The notes under the pieces are model-generated. The model worked only from the letters and a program-made list of their open reading frames with translations, did not search any database and was not told where the DNA came from. This document shows, piece by piece, positions 1 through 8,348 of a stretch of 64,000 nt of DNA (the stretch's first letter is position 1; each line of letters begins with the position of its first letter). The stretch is from Leifsonia sp. Leaf264. Its GTDB lineage: Bacteria; Actinomycetota; Actinomycetes; Actinomycetales; Microbacteriaceae. The position numbers and the translations under genes were made by a program. Location of the stretch: assembly GCF_001422325.1 (NCBI RefSeq), contig NZ_LMMR01000006.1:248001-312000 (forward strand), written 5' to 3'.

Positions 1-470
1 GACGGCGGGGTGAAGGACTTCACGGTGCACGCAATCGGATCGATCGCCGCGAGCCGCGAGATCGACTTCGTTCCGACCTTGCTGAAGTTTCCGCCGATGT
101 ACACCGTGCTGCCATCCGGAGATGTCGTTATGGCACGGACAGTCGGGGTGCCGCCGGCGAGCGTCACCGGGATCTGGCACGACGTCGGTGCCCCCGTCTC
201 GGCGTTGAGGATGCCGAGGGCACTGACGGCGAGAGCCGCTCCTGATCCGCCGGGGGGCGGCGTCAACTGGGTGAATGTACCGCCGGCGACGACGACGCCA
301 TTGGTCTGGCCGATGGCCCAGACGACGCCGTTGGCCTGCCAGGTCGGGAGATTCGCCGCGCTGAAAGAGACTCCGGGCGACAGGGCCGATGCACCGAGTG
401 CACCGGGTCCGACCAGAGTGATTCCAACGGCTACTGCCGCTGCAGCGACGAGTCCGATGAACTTGCGCAT
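1..470 (-). CDS. Secreted delta-60/beta-propeller-like protein, N-terminal part, cut by window edge
   Basis: Only the first 156 codons are present; the frame stays open to base 1, so the C-terminus lies outside the window. The start is ATG at 470 with AAGGG eight bases upstream. The product begins MRKFIGLVAAAAVAVGI, a basic n-region and hydrophobic core ending near ALSPG, which is a clear Sec signal peptide. The mature part (WQANGVVWAIGQTNGVVVAG, then STVYIGGNFSKVGT about 40 residues later) has the GG-x-F rhythm of delta-60 or beta-propeller repeats found in large secreted actinobacterial proteins. It lies downstream of the polysaccharide operon on the same strand, after a 195-base gap. The family is inferred from repeat style only, and no catalytic motif is visible. 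Confidence 0.7.
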   Translation of the reverse strand, partial: MRKFIGLVAAAAVAVGITLVGPGALGASALSPGVSFSAANLPTWQANGVVWAIGQTNGVVVAGGTFTQLTPPPGGSGAALAVSALGILNAETGAPTSCQIPVTLAGGTPTVRAITTSPDGSTVYIGGNFSKVGTKSISRLAAIDPIACTVKSFTPP

Positions 471-665
471 AGGGGTTGCCCTTCGGGTAGGCGGCCGCGC
501 AGACATGACGGGTCTGGAGAACGGCAACGATAGTTTTCGGGTCAATATCGTTCACTGCTCCGGCTGATCGGGATCAGTCGGTCATCCACACGTACGGATT
601 GTCGGGTTCGTACGCGTGAACAAGCGCTTCCTCAGGAAGTGCAATGCCGTGAGCATAACTCGATT

Positions 666-2132
666 TCACGAAATGCTCTGCCGCCCATTCGGGGGTGCTT
701 TTGCCCCCGCCGTCGTCCCCCGGCCACCCGACCAGTCCGCGATGAAAAGCATGGAACCGATCAGGACGATGAGGATTCCCGTCGCCTGCAGCAGGGATCC
801 GCGCATGAGGATGAGCAGGTAGAAGGGCAGAACCGAGCCTGCGATCGCATTCACTCCCGACATCCCGCCGTGGAGGAATCGCTTGTCGAGACGGCCGAGG
901 AGGATGCCGAACAGGATCGAGGCGACCACCACGCCGATCAGACCGAAGCTGAGGAGCATCTCCGCCCAGATCGGAGCCGACAGGTTGGTGAAGCGGTATC
1001 CCCTGAACTCCGCGAGCACCACGCCCGTCCCCCCCGGTTTGTCGGCCCACAACGACCGAGGCACCCAGAAGAGAACCACTCCAAGGAACTGTCGTGCGAA
1101 TTCGAAGGGCATGGTCGCCGTGTAGAGCAACGCATTGGAGAGTTGGCCGAATGCGTCGTAGTCGCCGTTTCCCGCGTACTCCGACAGGAAGCTGCTGCGG
1201 GAAGCGTTCACGACGTCCTGCCGCCGGAACAGGTCGGCGATGGGGAAGAGGAACAGGAGCCCGAGGACGATGCCGACCATCGTCAGCGATGTCCTGCGTC
1301 TCGTGGCGTAGGCACCGGCCGGCCCGAGGAAACTGCCCCAGACCACGCCGAAGTGGTAGCGGGCACTCGAGATCGGGTTGGTGACCGCCAGGGAGATCGT
1401 GGTGAGGACGATGGCGATGAGGCGGGGAAGCTGCTTTCGTTCTGATACCCGAGCCACCGACCACCACCCGTGGGCGGCGACCACGATGGGGAACGCTGAA
1501 ACCGCAGCGATGAGAGCATCGGTCGCCGGGTCCGGCCAGATCTCGTTCTCGACGGCAGCGAATTCGGCGCGGCTGGAGAGCAGGACTCCGACACCGATCT
1601 TGCCGACATAGTACGCGGCCGATGCGAGCGAGACGACGGTGAGAATCGTGAGCCGGGTCACGTTGACCGAGTCCGCATGAGCCCGCTCTCTCGGATCCCG
1701 CATCCTGGCTGCGATTGCGAACCCGATCGCGAACGAGAGCACACCGACCAAGGCGAGGACCGCCGTCGGCAGATCGAGAACGGGATCCAGGTCCTGGGTG
1801 GTGGTCGGCATATCGCCGCTGCGCAGCTGCACGGACGGGGCGAGCCCGAAGAAGACGTAGCAGAAGACCCAGAATATGAACTCGAACATGCGTCGTTGCC
1901 CGGATGCGATGAGCACGGCGAGTCTGGTGCCCGAGATGGCGAGAATCAGCATGGTGACGAGCCAGGCCGAGCTGCGGCCGGAGTTCCCCTCGGCGAGGAT
2001 GAGTGCTGGCACCACCACGACCAACGCGGTGAAGGAACCGAATCCGAGGATGATGTCGAGGACATCGCGATGGCTGCTGCCGGGCTGAATGTCGGAGGTC
2101 GGGCTCTGCAACTCAGATCGCATCGGGGTCAC
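666..2132 (-). CDS. Wzy-like polysaccharide polymerase, polytopic membrane protein
   Basis: This 488-residue protein is almost entirely hydrophobic, with about eleven to twelve predicted membrane segments and one longer extracytoplasmic loop around residues 270-330 (region with RRQDVVNASRSSFLSEY). That layout and length fit O-antigen/EPS polymerases, which join lipid-linked repeat units on the outer face of the membrane; such proteins share little sequence identity, so the call rests on topology and context. It is the last gene of a five-gene operon and overlaps the flippase gene by 20 bases. Start used is GTG at 2132; ATG at 2123 (three codons later) is an alternative. The C-terminal tail from about residue 468 is polar. 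Confidence 0.72.
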   Translation of the reverse strand: MTPMRSELQSPTSDIQPGSSHRDVLDIILGFGSFTALVVVVPALILAEGNSGRSSAWLVTMLILAISGTRLAVLIASGQRRMFEFIFWVFCYVFFGLAPSVQLRSGDMPTTTQDLDPVLDLPTAVLALVGVLSFAIGFAIAARMRDPRERAHADSVNVTRLTILTVVSLASAAYYVGKIGVGVLLSSRAEFAAVENEIWPDPATDALIAAVSAFPIVVAAHGWWSVARVSERKQLPRLIAIVLTTISLAVTNPISSARYHFGVVWGSFLGPAGAYATRRRTSLTMVGIVLGLLFLFPIADLFRRQDVVNASRSSFLSEYAGNGDYDAFGQLSNALLYTATMPFEFARQFLGVVLFWVPRSLWADKPGGTGVVLAEFRGYRFTNLSAPIWAEMLLSFGLIGVVVASILFGILLGRLDKRFLHGGMSGVNAIAGSVLPFYLLILMRGSLLQATGILIVLIGSMLFIADWSGGRGTTAGAKAPPNGRQSIS

Positions 2133-3354
2133 CGCCTTCGAGTCCCGGCGCTCCGGGCGAGCGCCGGCTGCGCAGCGTGACGAGCACCCCGATCACCACG
2201 GCGACACCGACCGCCACGGCGAACCCCCACGCTGCTCCGGCCGTTCCGAAGGCGACTGCCAACGCAAGTGGAACAGCGAGGGTCAGGCCGGCGAGCCATC
2301 CACGCATCGTCGTCGACTGACCATGCATCGAACTGACCCGGAAGTGGGCGAGCAGCGCCGTGTATCCCACCATCATCATGGCCTGCACGAAGTTCGGCCA
2401 TCTCAAATCGGCGGCAGCGTCCCACGTGGCCCCGAGAAGCATCCGCCCGAGACCACTGGGGAGGAGGAGTACGACGACACCCCAGACGACACTGATCCCG
2501 AACAGGATGAGTGCCGTCTCGGCGAGCCGTCTCGCATAGCGGCCCGAGGGCCGGAGCCTGACGAGCTCGGGGATCATGGCGATCCGCACGGCGTTGAACG
2601 CGGTGTTGACCGGTGAGAACAGGAGTGACGCCCCCCGGAGCGCGGCGATCCCGGCTGCGCCGAGGGGCACAGCGAGGGCGAACCAGACCAGCGTCGTCGA
2701 GAGGTTGAGGCTCGAGTACTCGGCTGAGAATCGCACGGCGATGTCTCGATTCGCCACGAACCAACGGATGCCGAGCACCGGCCGCGGAAGAAGCCGCAGG
2801 ATGATGACTCCGCCCACGAGTGACAGGAGGGCGCCGAGCGCCCAGGCCGCGATCACCCAAGCCGGATCGCCCCGCACGGCCACGATCCCGATCATGGCGC
2901 CGATCGAGATCACGGCCCACGCCGCGTCGATGAGCAAGGCATACCCCGATCGCCGCTGGGCTATGAGGATGTACCGCAGGACGTCCTGCACGAGCACGAG
3001 CGGAGCAGCGACGGCGAGCCACAGCCAGACGCTGACACTGTCGGTCGGCGCTGCGACGGCGAACGCCGCGAGCACCAGCATGCCGAGGACGCCGACGACG
3101 AGAGCCAGTCCGGCGGCAGACTCGAACCCCTTGCGCGTGGCACCTTGCACGGAGAAGCGCACCAGAAGCACTTCGCCCACGAGGGAACGTTGGAAGCCGA
3201 GGAAGAACACCAGGATGACGTAGCCGAGCGAGAACCGGCCGAAGACCTCTGGCGATGAGACATTCGCCACGAGAGCCACGAGCGCGAAGTTGGACAGGCT
3301 CGAGACGACTTGGTCGACGACTGTGACGTAGCGCGAATGCCTCCACCGACTCAC
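2113..3354 (-). CDS. Wzx-like polysaccharide flippase (oligosaccharide exporter superfamily)
   Basis: This 413-residue protein has about twelve membrane helices spread evenly over its length. The N-terminal amphipathic stretch (VTVVDQVVSSLSNFALVALV) is typical of MATE/MOP-superfamily polysaccharide translocases, where helix 1 carries a VDQ/SNF-type signature. The expected role is flipping the undecaprenyl-linked repeat unit to the periplasmic face for the polymerase encoded downstream. The start is GTG at 3354 and forms a GTGA overlap with the stop of the CDP-alcohol phosphotransferase gene, so the two are probably translationally coupled. Charged residues cluster in short cytoplasmic loops. 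At 413 residues it is slightly shorter than many Wzx proteins, which usually have 420-500. Confidence 0.75.
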   Translation of the reverse strand: MSRWRHSRYVTVVDQVVSSLSNFALVALVANVSSPEVFGRFSLGYVILVFFLGFQRSLVGEVLLVRFSVQGATRKGFESAAGLALVVGVLGMLVLAAFAVAAPTDSVSVWLWLAVAAPLVLVQDVLRYILIAQRRSGYALLIDAAWAVISIGAMIGIVAVRGDPAWVIAAWALGALLSLVGGVIILRLLPRPVLGIRWFVANRDIAVRFSAEYSSLNLSTTLVWFALAVPLGAAGIAALRGASLLFSPVNTAFNAVRIAMIPELVRLRPSGRYARRLAETALILFGISVVWGVVVLLLPSGLGRMLLGATWDAAADLRWPNFVQAMMMVGYTALLAHFRVSSMHGQSTTMRGWLAGLTLAVPLALAVAFGTAGAAWGFAVAVGVAVVIGVLVTLRSRRSPGAPGLEGGDPDAI

Positions 3355-4121
3355 GGACGGGCGCGTTCCGCGTCACGCAGGCGGGCATCGTCGATGGCCC
3401 GGAGCGATCGATACCACTTGAGCAGCAACGAGCTCGTGGTCACGAGCTTCGCCAACGCCAACGCCGCATACACCCACACGAAGACCAGCCCGAGCGGCAG
3501 GAGCAGGTAGACCCAGCACAGCACTCCATAGTCGACGGGGAGCATGACGGCGGAACGTATGGCATTCGCGCGCGCGGATCGCTCGACGGTCGTCGTCGCC
3601 ACTCCCGGGACCACCACGAGCTTCTCGAACAACGTGCCCCCGAAGAAGACCACCGCAGCGGCGACGGCGAAGACCGTGCAGAGCACCACGGCGAACACCG
3701 AGGAGACCATCCCGGTGCGCAGGAGGTAGACGAGCGTGGCCAAATGCATGAGCACGATCCGCCCGCAGTCGAGCACGTGATCGAGCCATTCGCCACTCAA
3801 GGATCCCCGCCGACGCAGCCGAGCGAGCTGGCCGTCCGCCGAGTCGAAGAAGAATCCGATGATGAGCAGGAGGCCGACTGCGACGGTCCAGGGGGCAACG
3901 ACTGAGATCGTCATCAGCAGCACGAGGGCTCCGTACGTGAGCACGCCGCCGATCGCCGTCAACCCATTCGGGGTCACAGCCGCCGGCGATGCCGCGGCGA
4001 TGACACGCCCGACGGGTCGGTTCACCATGAGGGTGTAGAGAGGCACGCCACCACGCTTCTTCTGCCCAGCCTTCAACGCGACGAAACGCGTGCTGAACGT
4101 CGACTGCTCCGGGTCGCTCAT
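3351..4121 (-). CDS. CDP-alcohol phosphatidyltransferase family protein
   Basis: The 256-residue membrane protein carries the complete CDP-alcohol phosphotransferase signature D-x2-D-G-x2-A-R-x8-G-x3-D-x3-D between Asp93 and Asp118 (segment beginning DSADGQLAR). All four aspartates needed for the metal pair are present. Six membrane helices follow the family layout. These enzymes move a phosphatidyl or phospho-alcohol group from a CDP-linked donor to an alcohol acceptor in the inner membrane leaflet. Here the gene sits inside the EPS operon, joined by ATGA/GTGA overlaps on both sides, so a role in decorating or priming a glycan or making a special lipid acceptor is more likely than housekeeping phospholipid synthesis. 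The acceptor cannot be read from sequence. Confidence 0.85.
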   Translation of the reverse strand: MSDPEQSTFSTRFVALKAGQKKRGGVPLYTLMVNRPVGRVIAAASPAAVTPNGLTAIGGVLTYGALVLLMTISVVAPWTVAVGLLLIIGFFFDSADGQLARLRRRGSLSGEWLDHVLDCGRIVLMHLATLVYLLRTGMVSSVFAVVLCTVFAVAAAVVFFGGTLFEKLVVVPGVATTTVERSARANAIRSAVMLPVDYGVLCWVYLLLPLGLVFVWVYAALALAKLVTTSSLLLKWYRSLRAIDDARLRDAERARP

Positions 4122-5263
4122 TCTGCGTGACCCCCTCTGTGGCTGCCGGCATGGTGAGTCGCCGCCTCGTAGTACTTCTCGAGGCGGCCGACGACATGTT
4201 CGATGCTGAACTCGGATTCCACGGCAGCACGGCCGTTCACGGAGAGTCGCCGACGTCGTTCGCCATCGGTGACGAGCAGCGAGATCGCCTCGGCGAGTTC
4301 GTCGACATCAGCATCGAAGGTCATGACTGCGCCGGCATCACTCAGCCGCCTGCTGATGTGGCAGCTCGACGAGATGATCGTGGCCGTTCCGACCGAGAGC
4401 GCTTCGAGGACTGACATCGGAAACGGCTCGTTGAGGCTCGGAAGAACGTAGACGTCGGCTTCGGCCAACCTCGCCACTCCGCGGCCTGGGGGCAACGAGC
4501 CCTCGTAGACGATCACGTCGGACAAGTCATGCCTCTCGATGAACGTGCGAAGCTCCTCGAGGTCGCCCTCGTCGGGCCCGACCACGACGAAGCTGCATGC
4601 GACACCACGCTCGTGGACCAGACGCGCAGCCTCGGCGAAGAGCATGACCCGCTTCCGCGGCTGCAGCCTCGCGAGGAAGAGCACCTCGGGGGCGGCGCGC
4701 TCAGGACGCACGTGCTCCGGTTGGCTCGCAACCCCGTTGGGCAGGTCCAGCACGCTGATCGGCTCATGGGCGACGCTCTCGATACGCTCCTCATCGACGT
4801 CGTTGAGGGCGAGGACGCCGGAGGCGCGACGCAGGATCCTGCGGATCCCGATATCGAACACTCTCGATCTGGCCCTCGTGTCGGGCTTCACCATGCCGTG
4901 CGTCTGCACGAACAGCACTGCGCCCCGATCCGACCGCGCAACGGCCAGAGCGGCCGGTGTCGTCACGAGGTCACGCGCCAGGTGGACGTGCACGACGTCG
5001 AAGTCCGACGCGCGTCGCCGCAGCGTCGTGCGCAATCCCGGGGCGACAAGCCCACTGAAGCCACCGGGGACGACTCGGCGCGTGCGGTAGAGATGCACGT
5101 CCACGCCGGGAACCGTGTACCGGAACCGCCCGTCCCACCCCGCGAAGATCTCGACGTCGTGGCCGCGGCGAGCCAGTTCGCCCGTGAGTGCCCCCATGAC
5201 GGCGACGGGGCCACCGAACGCGCCATCGGCCGACACGTATGTGAGCACATGGGCGATTCTCAT
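4118..5263 (-). CDS. GT4-family glycosyltransferase
   Basis: This 381-residue enzyme with a GT-B fold starts MRIAHVLTYV, the usual first strand of GT4 enzymes, followed by the glycine-rich loop DGAFGGP near residue 14. The C-terminal nucleotide-sugar half contains LFLARLQPRKR, the lysine/arginine donor-phosphate region, and the GT4 E-x7-E motif in NEPFPMSVLEALSVG. It should transfer a sugar with retention of configuration to the growing lipid-linked EPS repeat unit at the cytoplasmic membrane face. ATG at 5263 is chosen because it overlaps the acetyltransferase stop as ATGA; the open frame extends upstream to 5425 only in non-conserved sequence. The downstream ATGA overlap with the phosphotransferase gene confirms the operon. 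Confidence 0.88.
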   Translation of the reverse strand: MRIAHVLTYVSADGAFGGPVAVMGALTGELARRGHDVEIFAGWDGRFRYTVPGVDVHLYRTRRVVPGGFSGLVAPGLRTTLRRRASDFDVVHVHLARDLVTTPAALAVARSDRGAVLFVQTHGMVKPDTRARSRVFDIGIRRILRRASGVLALNDVDEERIESVAHEPISVLDLPNGVASQPEHVRPERAAPEVLFLARLQPRKRVMLFAEAARLVHERGVACSFVVVGPDEGDLEELRTFIERHDLSDVIVYEGSLPPGRGVARLAEADVYVLPSLNEPFPMSVLEALSVGTATIISSSCHISRRLSDAGAVMTFDADVDELAEAISLLVTDGERRRRLSVNGRAAVESEFSIEHVVGRLEKYYEAATHHAGSHRGGHAE

Positions 5264-5856
5264 GAGCTCGAACTGAGATCGAATCGCTGGCCGACGACGA
5301 CCGGGGCCGGTGACGAGACGATCGTGTTGGCAGCGATCGAACCTTTCGCAACTGTGGTCGGTGACAGCACCGCCGAACGACCGATGTGCGCGCCGCCGAG
5401 CACGACACAACGCGAACTCACCCACACCCCGTCCTCGATCACGATCGGCTTGGTGATGAGCGCCATGTTCGTGCGGAAGGCGTGTGCTCCTGTCGTCATG
5501 TACGTCTCTTGAGAGATGACCACGTCGCTGCCGATGGTGATGCGATCACGATTGTGGAGCCAGACGCCGTCGCCGATCCAACACCGATCGCCCACCGCGA
5601 GGTTCCACGGCGACTTGACCCTGAGGCCGGGCCGCATGATGACGCCGTGCCCGATGCGGGCACCATACCAGCGGAGTGCGGCAGCTCGGAGCCGGGAGCT
5701 GATCTGCAGGCGGTTGGCAACGAGGAAGTATTCCACCAGGTGCCAGCTGAATGTGACCAGCTTCGATCGCCGCAATCCCTCGACGGCACCGGGAGCCTGG
5801 GACAGATCGATCACCGGGACGCCAGAGTCGGCCTGCGCTCGTGTTTCACCAGTCAT
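5260..5856 (-). CDS. WcaF/hexapeptide-repeat O-acetyltransferase of the EPS locus
   Basis: This 198-residue left-handed beta-helix protein shows hexapeptide repeats such as IGHGVI, VGDRCW, IGDGVW, IGSDVV and IEDGVW, and the MTTGAHAF segment holding the likely catalytic His. The order and length match WcaF-type colanic acid/EPS acetyltransferases that acetylate sugar hydroxyls from acetyl-CoA. The start is ATG at 5856, with GGAGGT four bases upstream; the longer frame to 6072 encodes Arg/Cys-rich non-conserved sequence and is rejected. It is the first gene of the minus-strand operon that ends with the polymerase. An O-acetylated EPS is the simple inference. Confidence 0.85.
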   Translation of the reverse strand: MTGETRAQADSGVPVIDLSQAPGAVEGLRRSKLVTFSWHLVEYFLVANRLQISSRLRAAALRWYGARIGHGVIMRPGLRVKSPWNLAVGDRCWIGDGVWLHNRDRITIGSDVVISQETYMTTGAHAFRTNMALITKPIVIEDGVWVSSRCVVLGGAHIGRSAVLSPTTVAKGSIAANTIVSSPAPVVVGQRFDLSSSS

Positions 5857-6022
5857 CGCGACCTCCACTGCGTCGGGCCGGCATCGCAGGGTCCGACCCG
5901 AGCGGTCACACGACGCAACCTGTTCTCGGGCGTCTGCGCTGCCGAAGCATGTGCGGTTCACCTTATCCCGATGGGTCCAGTCGACCGCAACCACTCGGAC
6001 GGGGGTCGCAGCTGCGACAAAG

Positions 6023-6745
6023 TCAGAGGGCGGCCTGCACGCGGGCCTGAATCGCCGCCGCGCCTGCCGCATTCAGTTCACCGGAATCCGAGACCATGTC
6101 CTCTGAGAAGACCGGCGGGGAGAGAAGGCTGACGTAGTCGGCACCGGTGTCCTTCGCTGCCGCGCGGATGGCACCGTCGATGGCGAGCACCCGCGCGGGA
6201 GTCGTCGAGTCGGTGGATGACGGTCCGACCGCGACGATCTGCGCCGTGGGGAGGCCGACCGCCAAGGCCCTGTAGACGGCCAGGATCTGCGCGGCGACTG
6301 CCTGGGGATCCTCGGACGCATCGTTGTCGCCAGCCGCGACCACCACGACGGATGCACCTGAGGCGATGACCTCCGGAACCTGCTCGAGCAGGTTCGGGCA
6401 GTATCCGTTCGGGCACGACGCGGCGTCGGGTCGCGCGAGGTAGCCGGTGCCTGCGATGGAGAGGTTGTCCTCGTTCCAGTCGTTCGCCGCCGAGAGTGCC
6501 GACGTCCACGGATCGACGCCGTCGGCCGCGGACCCGGCGGTCGAGTACTCATCGCCGATGAACGTCGCGACCTTCTCGCCCGGCTCCGGAACTATCGTCG
6601 GAAACGTCGTGGCCGCATCGGATGCGGGCGCGCGCGTTACTGACGCCATAGCGAGGCCACCGACACCGACAGCGACGATTGCGAGCGCCGCGAGGCCGAT
6701 CCGGGCGGCGATTCGCGCGCGCTGGTGATCGAAAGGGAGCGGCAT
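6023..6745 (-). CDS. Degenerate SGNH/GDSL-hydrolase-like membrane-anchored protein
   Basis: The 240-residue product has an N-terminal membrane anchor or signal at about residues 14-36, then an SGNH-type fold. Block I reads FIGDEYSTAG (residues 62-71), where active members have GDS; the nucleophile position is Glu66. Block III is GDND (139-142), so the oxyanion Asn is kept. Block V, normally D-x2-H, reads SDSGELN (219-225) and has no His. A Cys111/Cys116 pair could form a disulfide. Active members de-acylate glycans; this copy lacks two triad residues and may bind rather than cut. The gene lies between the EPS operon and the tyrosine kinase gene, divergent from the latter. ATG at 6751, two codons earlier, is an alternative start. 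Confidence 0.75.
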   Translation of the reverse strand: MPLPFDHQRARIAARIGLAALAIVAVGVGGLAMASVTRAPASDAATTFPTIVPEPGEKVATFIGDEYSTAGSAADGVDPWTSALSAANDWNEDNLSIAGTGYLARPDAASCPNGYCPNLLEQVPEVIASGASVVVVAAGDNDASEDPQAVAAQILAVYRALAVGLPTAQIVAVGPSSTDSTTPARVLAIDGAIRAAAKDTGADYVSLLSPPVFSEDMVSDSGELNAAGAAAIQARVQAAL

Positions 6746-6890
6746 CTGCATATCATGACATACCGTCAAGTCAGCAGAATGCAGATGTTCAGCACGGCCA
6801 GGCCACGGGACACGCATCACCCGGGCAGGCCGAGGAACGGTCGACGCCGAACGTGGACGTGATCGATTCCGAACGAGAGAGGGCTCATAC

Positions 6891-8348
6891 GTGATCCGCA
6901 CTGAGACGTGGGCACTCCTGCGATCCCGCTGGATGATGATCGTGGCGATCACCCTTCTCGGCAGCATCCTGGGCTCCGTGTACGTGCTCTTCAGCCCCCG
7001 GGAGTACACGGCCAGCACCCGACTGCTCGTCACCACCGACACCTCGGGAAACGGTGCCGACCTCGTCCAGGGCGGCACCTTCTCACAGCAGCAGGCACGC
7101 AACTACAGCAATGTCGCCACGAGCGAGGTGGTGCTGCAACCCGTGATCGAGGCTCTCGGCATCGAGATCACCGTGAACGCGCTCGCCCGCCAGATCTCGG
7201 CGAGCATCCCGCTCAACACGTCGATCATCTCCATCGAAGTCACCGACGCGTCGCCCACGCGAAGCGCCGCCATCGCCAACGCCGTGGCCACCAGCCTCGC
7301 CAACACCGTGACCCGTCTTGTGCCGACCGAGGCTGATGGCGGAACACCCGTTCGCCTCCAGGTGGTGCAGACTGCAACACCGCCACTGCGGCCATCGTCG
7401 CCGAACGCCCCTGTCGCCATCCTGTTCGGCACCATCGCTGCTCTCGTCGCGGCCATCGCCTTGGTGCTGGTGCTCAACCGCATCTCGTCACGGGTGCGAT
7501 CCGTCGCCGAGGTCCGACAGATCAGCGGGACGACGGTCCTCGGCACAGTGAGCATCGAGCCGGCCGCTGCCGGCCGACCTGTGCTGACCAGCCAGACTGA
7601 TCGCACGGTCCGTGCCGAGGAGTTCCGGCAGATCCGCACCAGTGTGCACTTCCTCCAGACGGACAGCGATCACAAGACCTACGTGATCACCTCCTCCGTG
7701 CCTCGCGAGGGGAAGAGCACGACCTCGATCAACCTCGCGCTGAGCATCGCGGCCATCGGGAAGAGCGTCTGCCTGGTCGAGGCCGATCTGCGCGAACCGT
7801 CCATCGGGGGGTACCTCGACCTGGAGGGAAGCGTCGGTTTCACGACCGTGCTTGCCGGGGACGTCGAGCTCGATGACGCCCTCCAGCCCTGGGGTCCCGA
7901 TGACCTGAGCGTTCTCCTGTCGGGAGCGCTGCCGCCGAATCCGAGCGAGCTGCTCAGCTCGCAGAAGGCCATCGATCTCTTCGCACGTCTCCGCGAACGC
8001 TTCGACGTGACCATCATCGACACGCCTCCGATCAACCCGGTGACTGACGCCGCCATCGTCGGCCATCACATCGGTGGAGTCATCATGGTCGTCGGGATCG
8101 GTCGGGTGAAGACGAACGAGCTGAACGCGGCCATCGACGCTCTCGGCGTCTCACAGACCCCGGTCCTGGGTACCATCGTGAACCTCGCACCTGCCTCGCG
8201 CCCCGGCGCATACCGTGACGCCTACGGCGCGAGTCCTGCGGTTCAGGTCGAGCCGGCCTCGCCCCCATCCGTCTCGACGGCACCGAAGAAGGACCGTAGC
8301 CGGTCGGAGGAAGAGGATGCAGCCAGCGAAGCGGCAAACAGCCGCTGA
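6891..8348 (+). CDS. Wzz-type chain-length regulator fused to BY-kinase (polysaccharide tyrosine autokinase)
   Basis: In this 485-residue protein, TM1 is at about residues 13-34, an extracytoplasmic Wzz domain runs to about 170, and TM2 is at about 174-196. A cytoplasmic P-loop tyrosine kinase follows. Walker A is PREGKSTT (271-278), Walker A' reads LVEADLREP (295-303), and Walker B is TIIDTPP (374-380). The first acidic residue of A' is Glu instead of the usual Asp. The tail has few tyrosines (AYRDAYGA near 434-441), unlike the Tyr cluster of classic kinases. Such proteins set EPS chain length and gate export through cycles of phosphorylation. The start is GTG at 6891 after a GAGAGAGG ribosome site; the phosphatase gene overlaps its end. 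Confidence 0.9.
   Translation: MIRTETWALLRSRWMMIVAITLLGSILGSVYVLFSPREYTASTRLLVTTDTSGNGADLVQGGTFSQQQARNYSNVATSEVVLQPVIEALGIEITVNALARQISASIPLNTSIISIEVTDASPTRSAAIANAVATSLANTVTRLVPTEADGGTPVRLQVVQTATPPLRPSSPNAPVAILFGTIAALVAAIALVLVLNRISSRVRSVAEVRQISGTTVLGTVSIEPAAAGRPVLTSQTDRTVRAEEFRQIRTSVHFLQTDSDHKTYVITSSVPREGKSTTSINLALSIAAIGKSVCLVEADLREPSIGGYLDLEGSVGFTTVLAGDVELDDALQPWGPDDLSVLLSGALPPNPSELLSSQKAIDLFARLRERFDVTIIDTPPINPVTDAAIVGHHIGGVIMVVGIGRVKTNELNAAIDALGVSQTPVLGTIVNLAPASRPGAYRDAYGASPAVQVEPASPPSVSTAPKKDRSRSEEEDAASEAANSR

Noticed and set aside
10-567. Plus-strand open frame at the left edge
   Set aside because: The minus strand of the same bases encodes a clear signal peptide with ATG at 470 and a ribosome site; the plus frame has no start signal and unusual composition.
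574-720. Possible frameshifted extension of the polymerase gene (reads EWAAEHFVKSSYAHGIALPE)
   Set aside because: The polymerase frame ends in a normal polar tail at 666, and third positions in this stretch are not GC-biased; a frameshift is possible but unsupported.
6760-6775. TTGACG as a -35 box for the SGNH gene
   Set aside because: A -10 at normal spacing would fall inside the coding sequence, so the match is probably chance.
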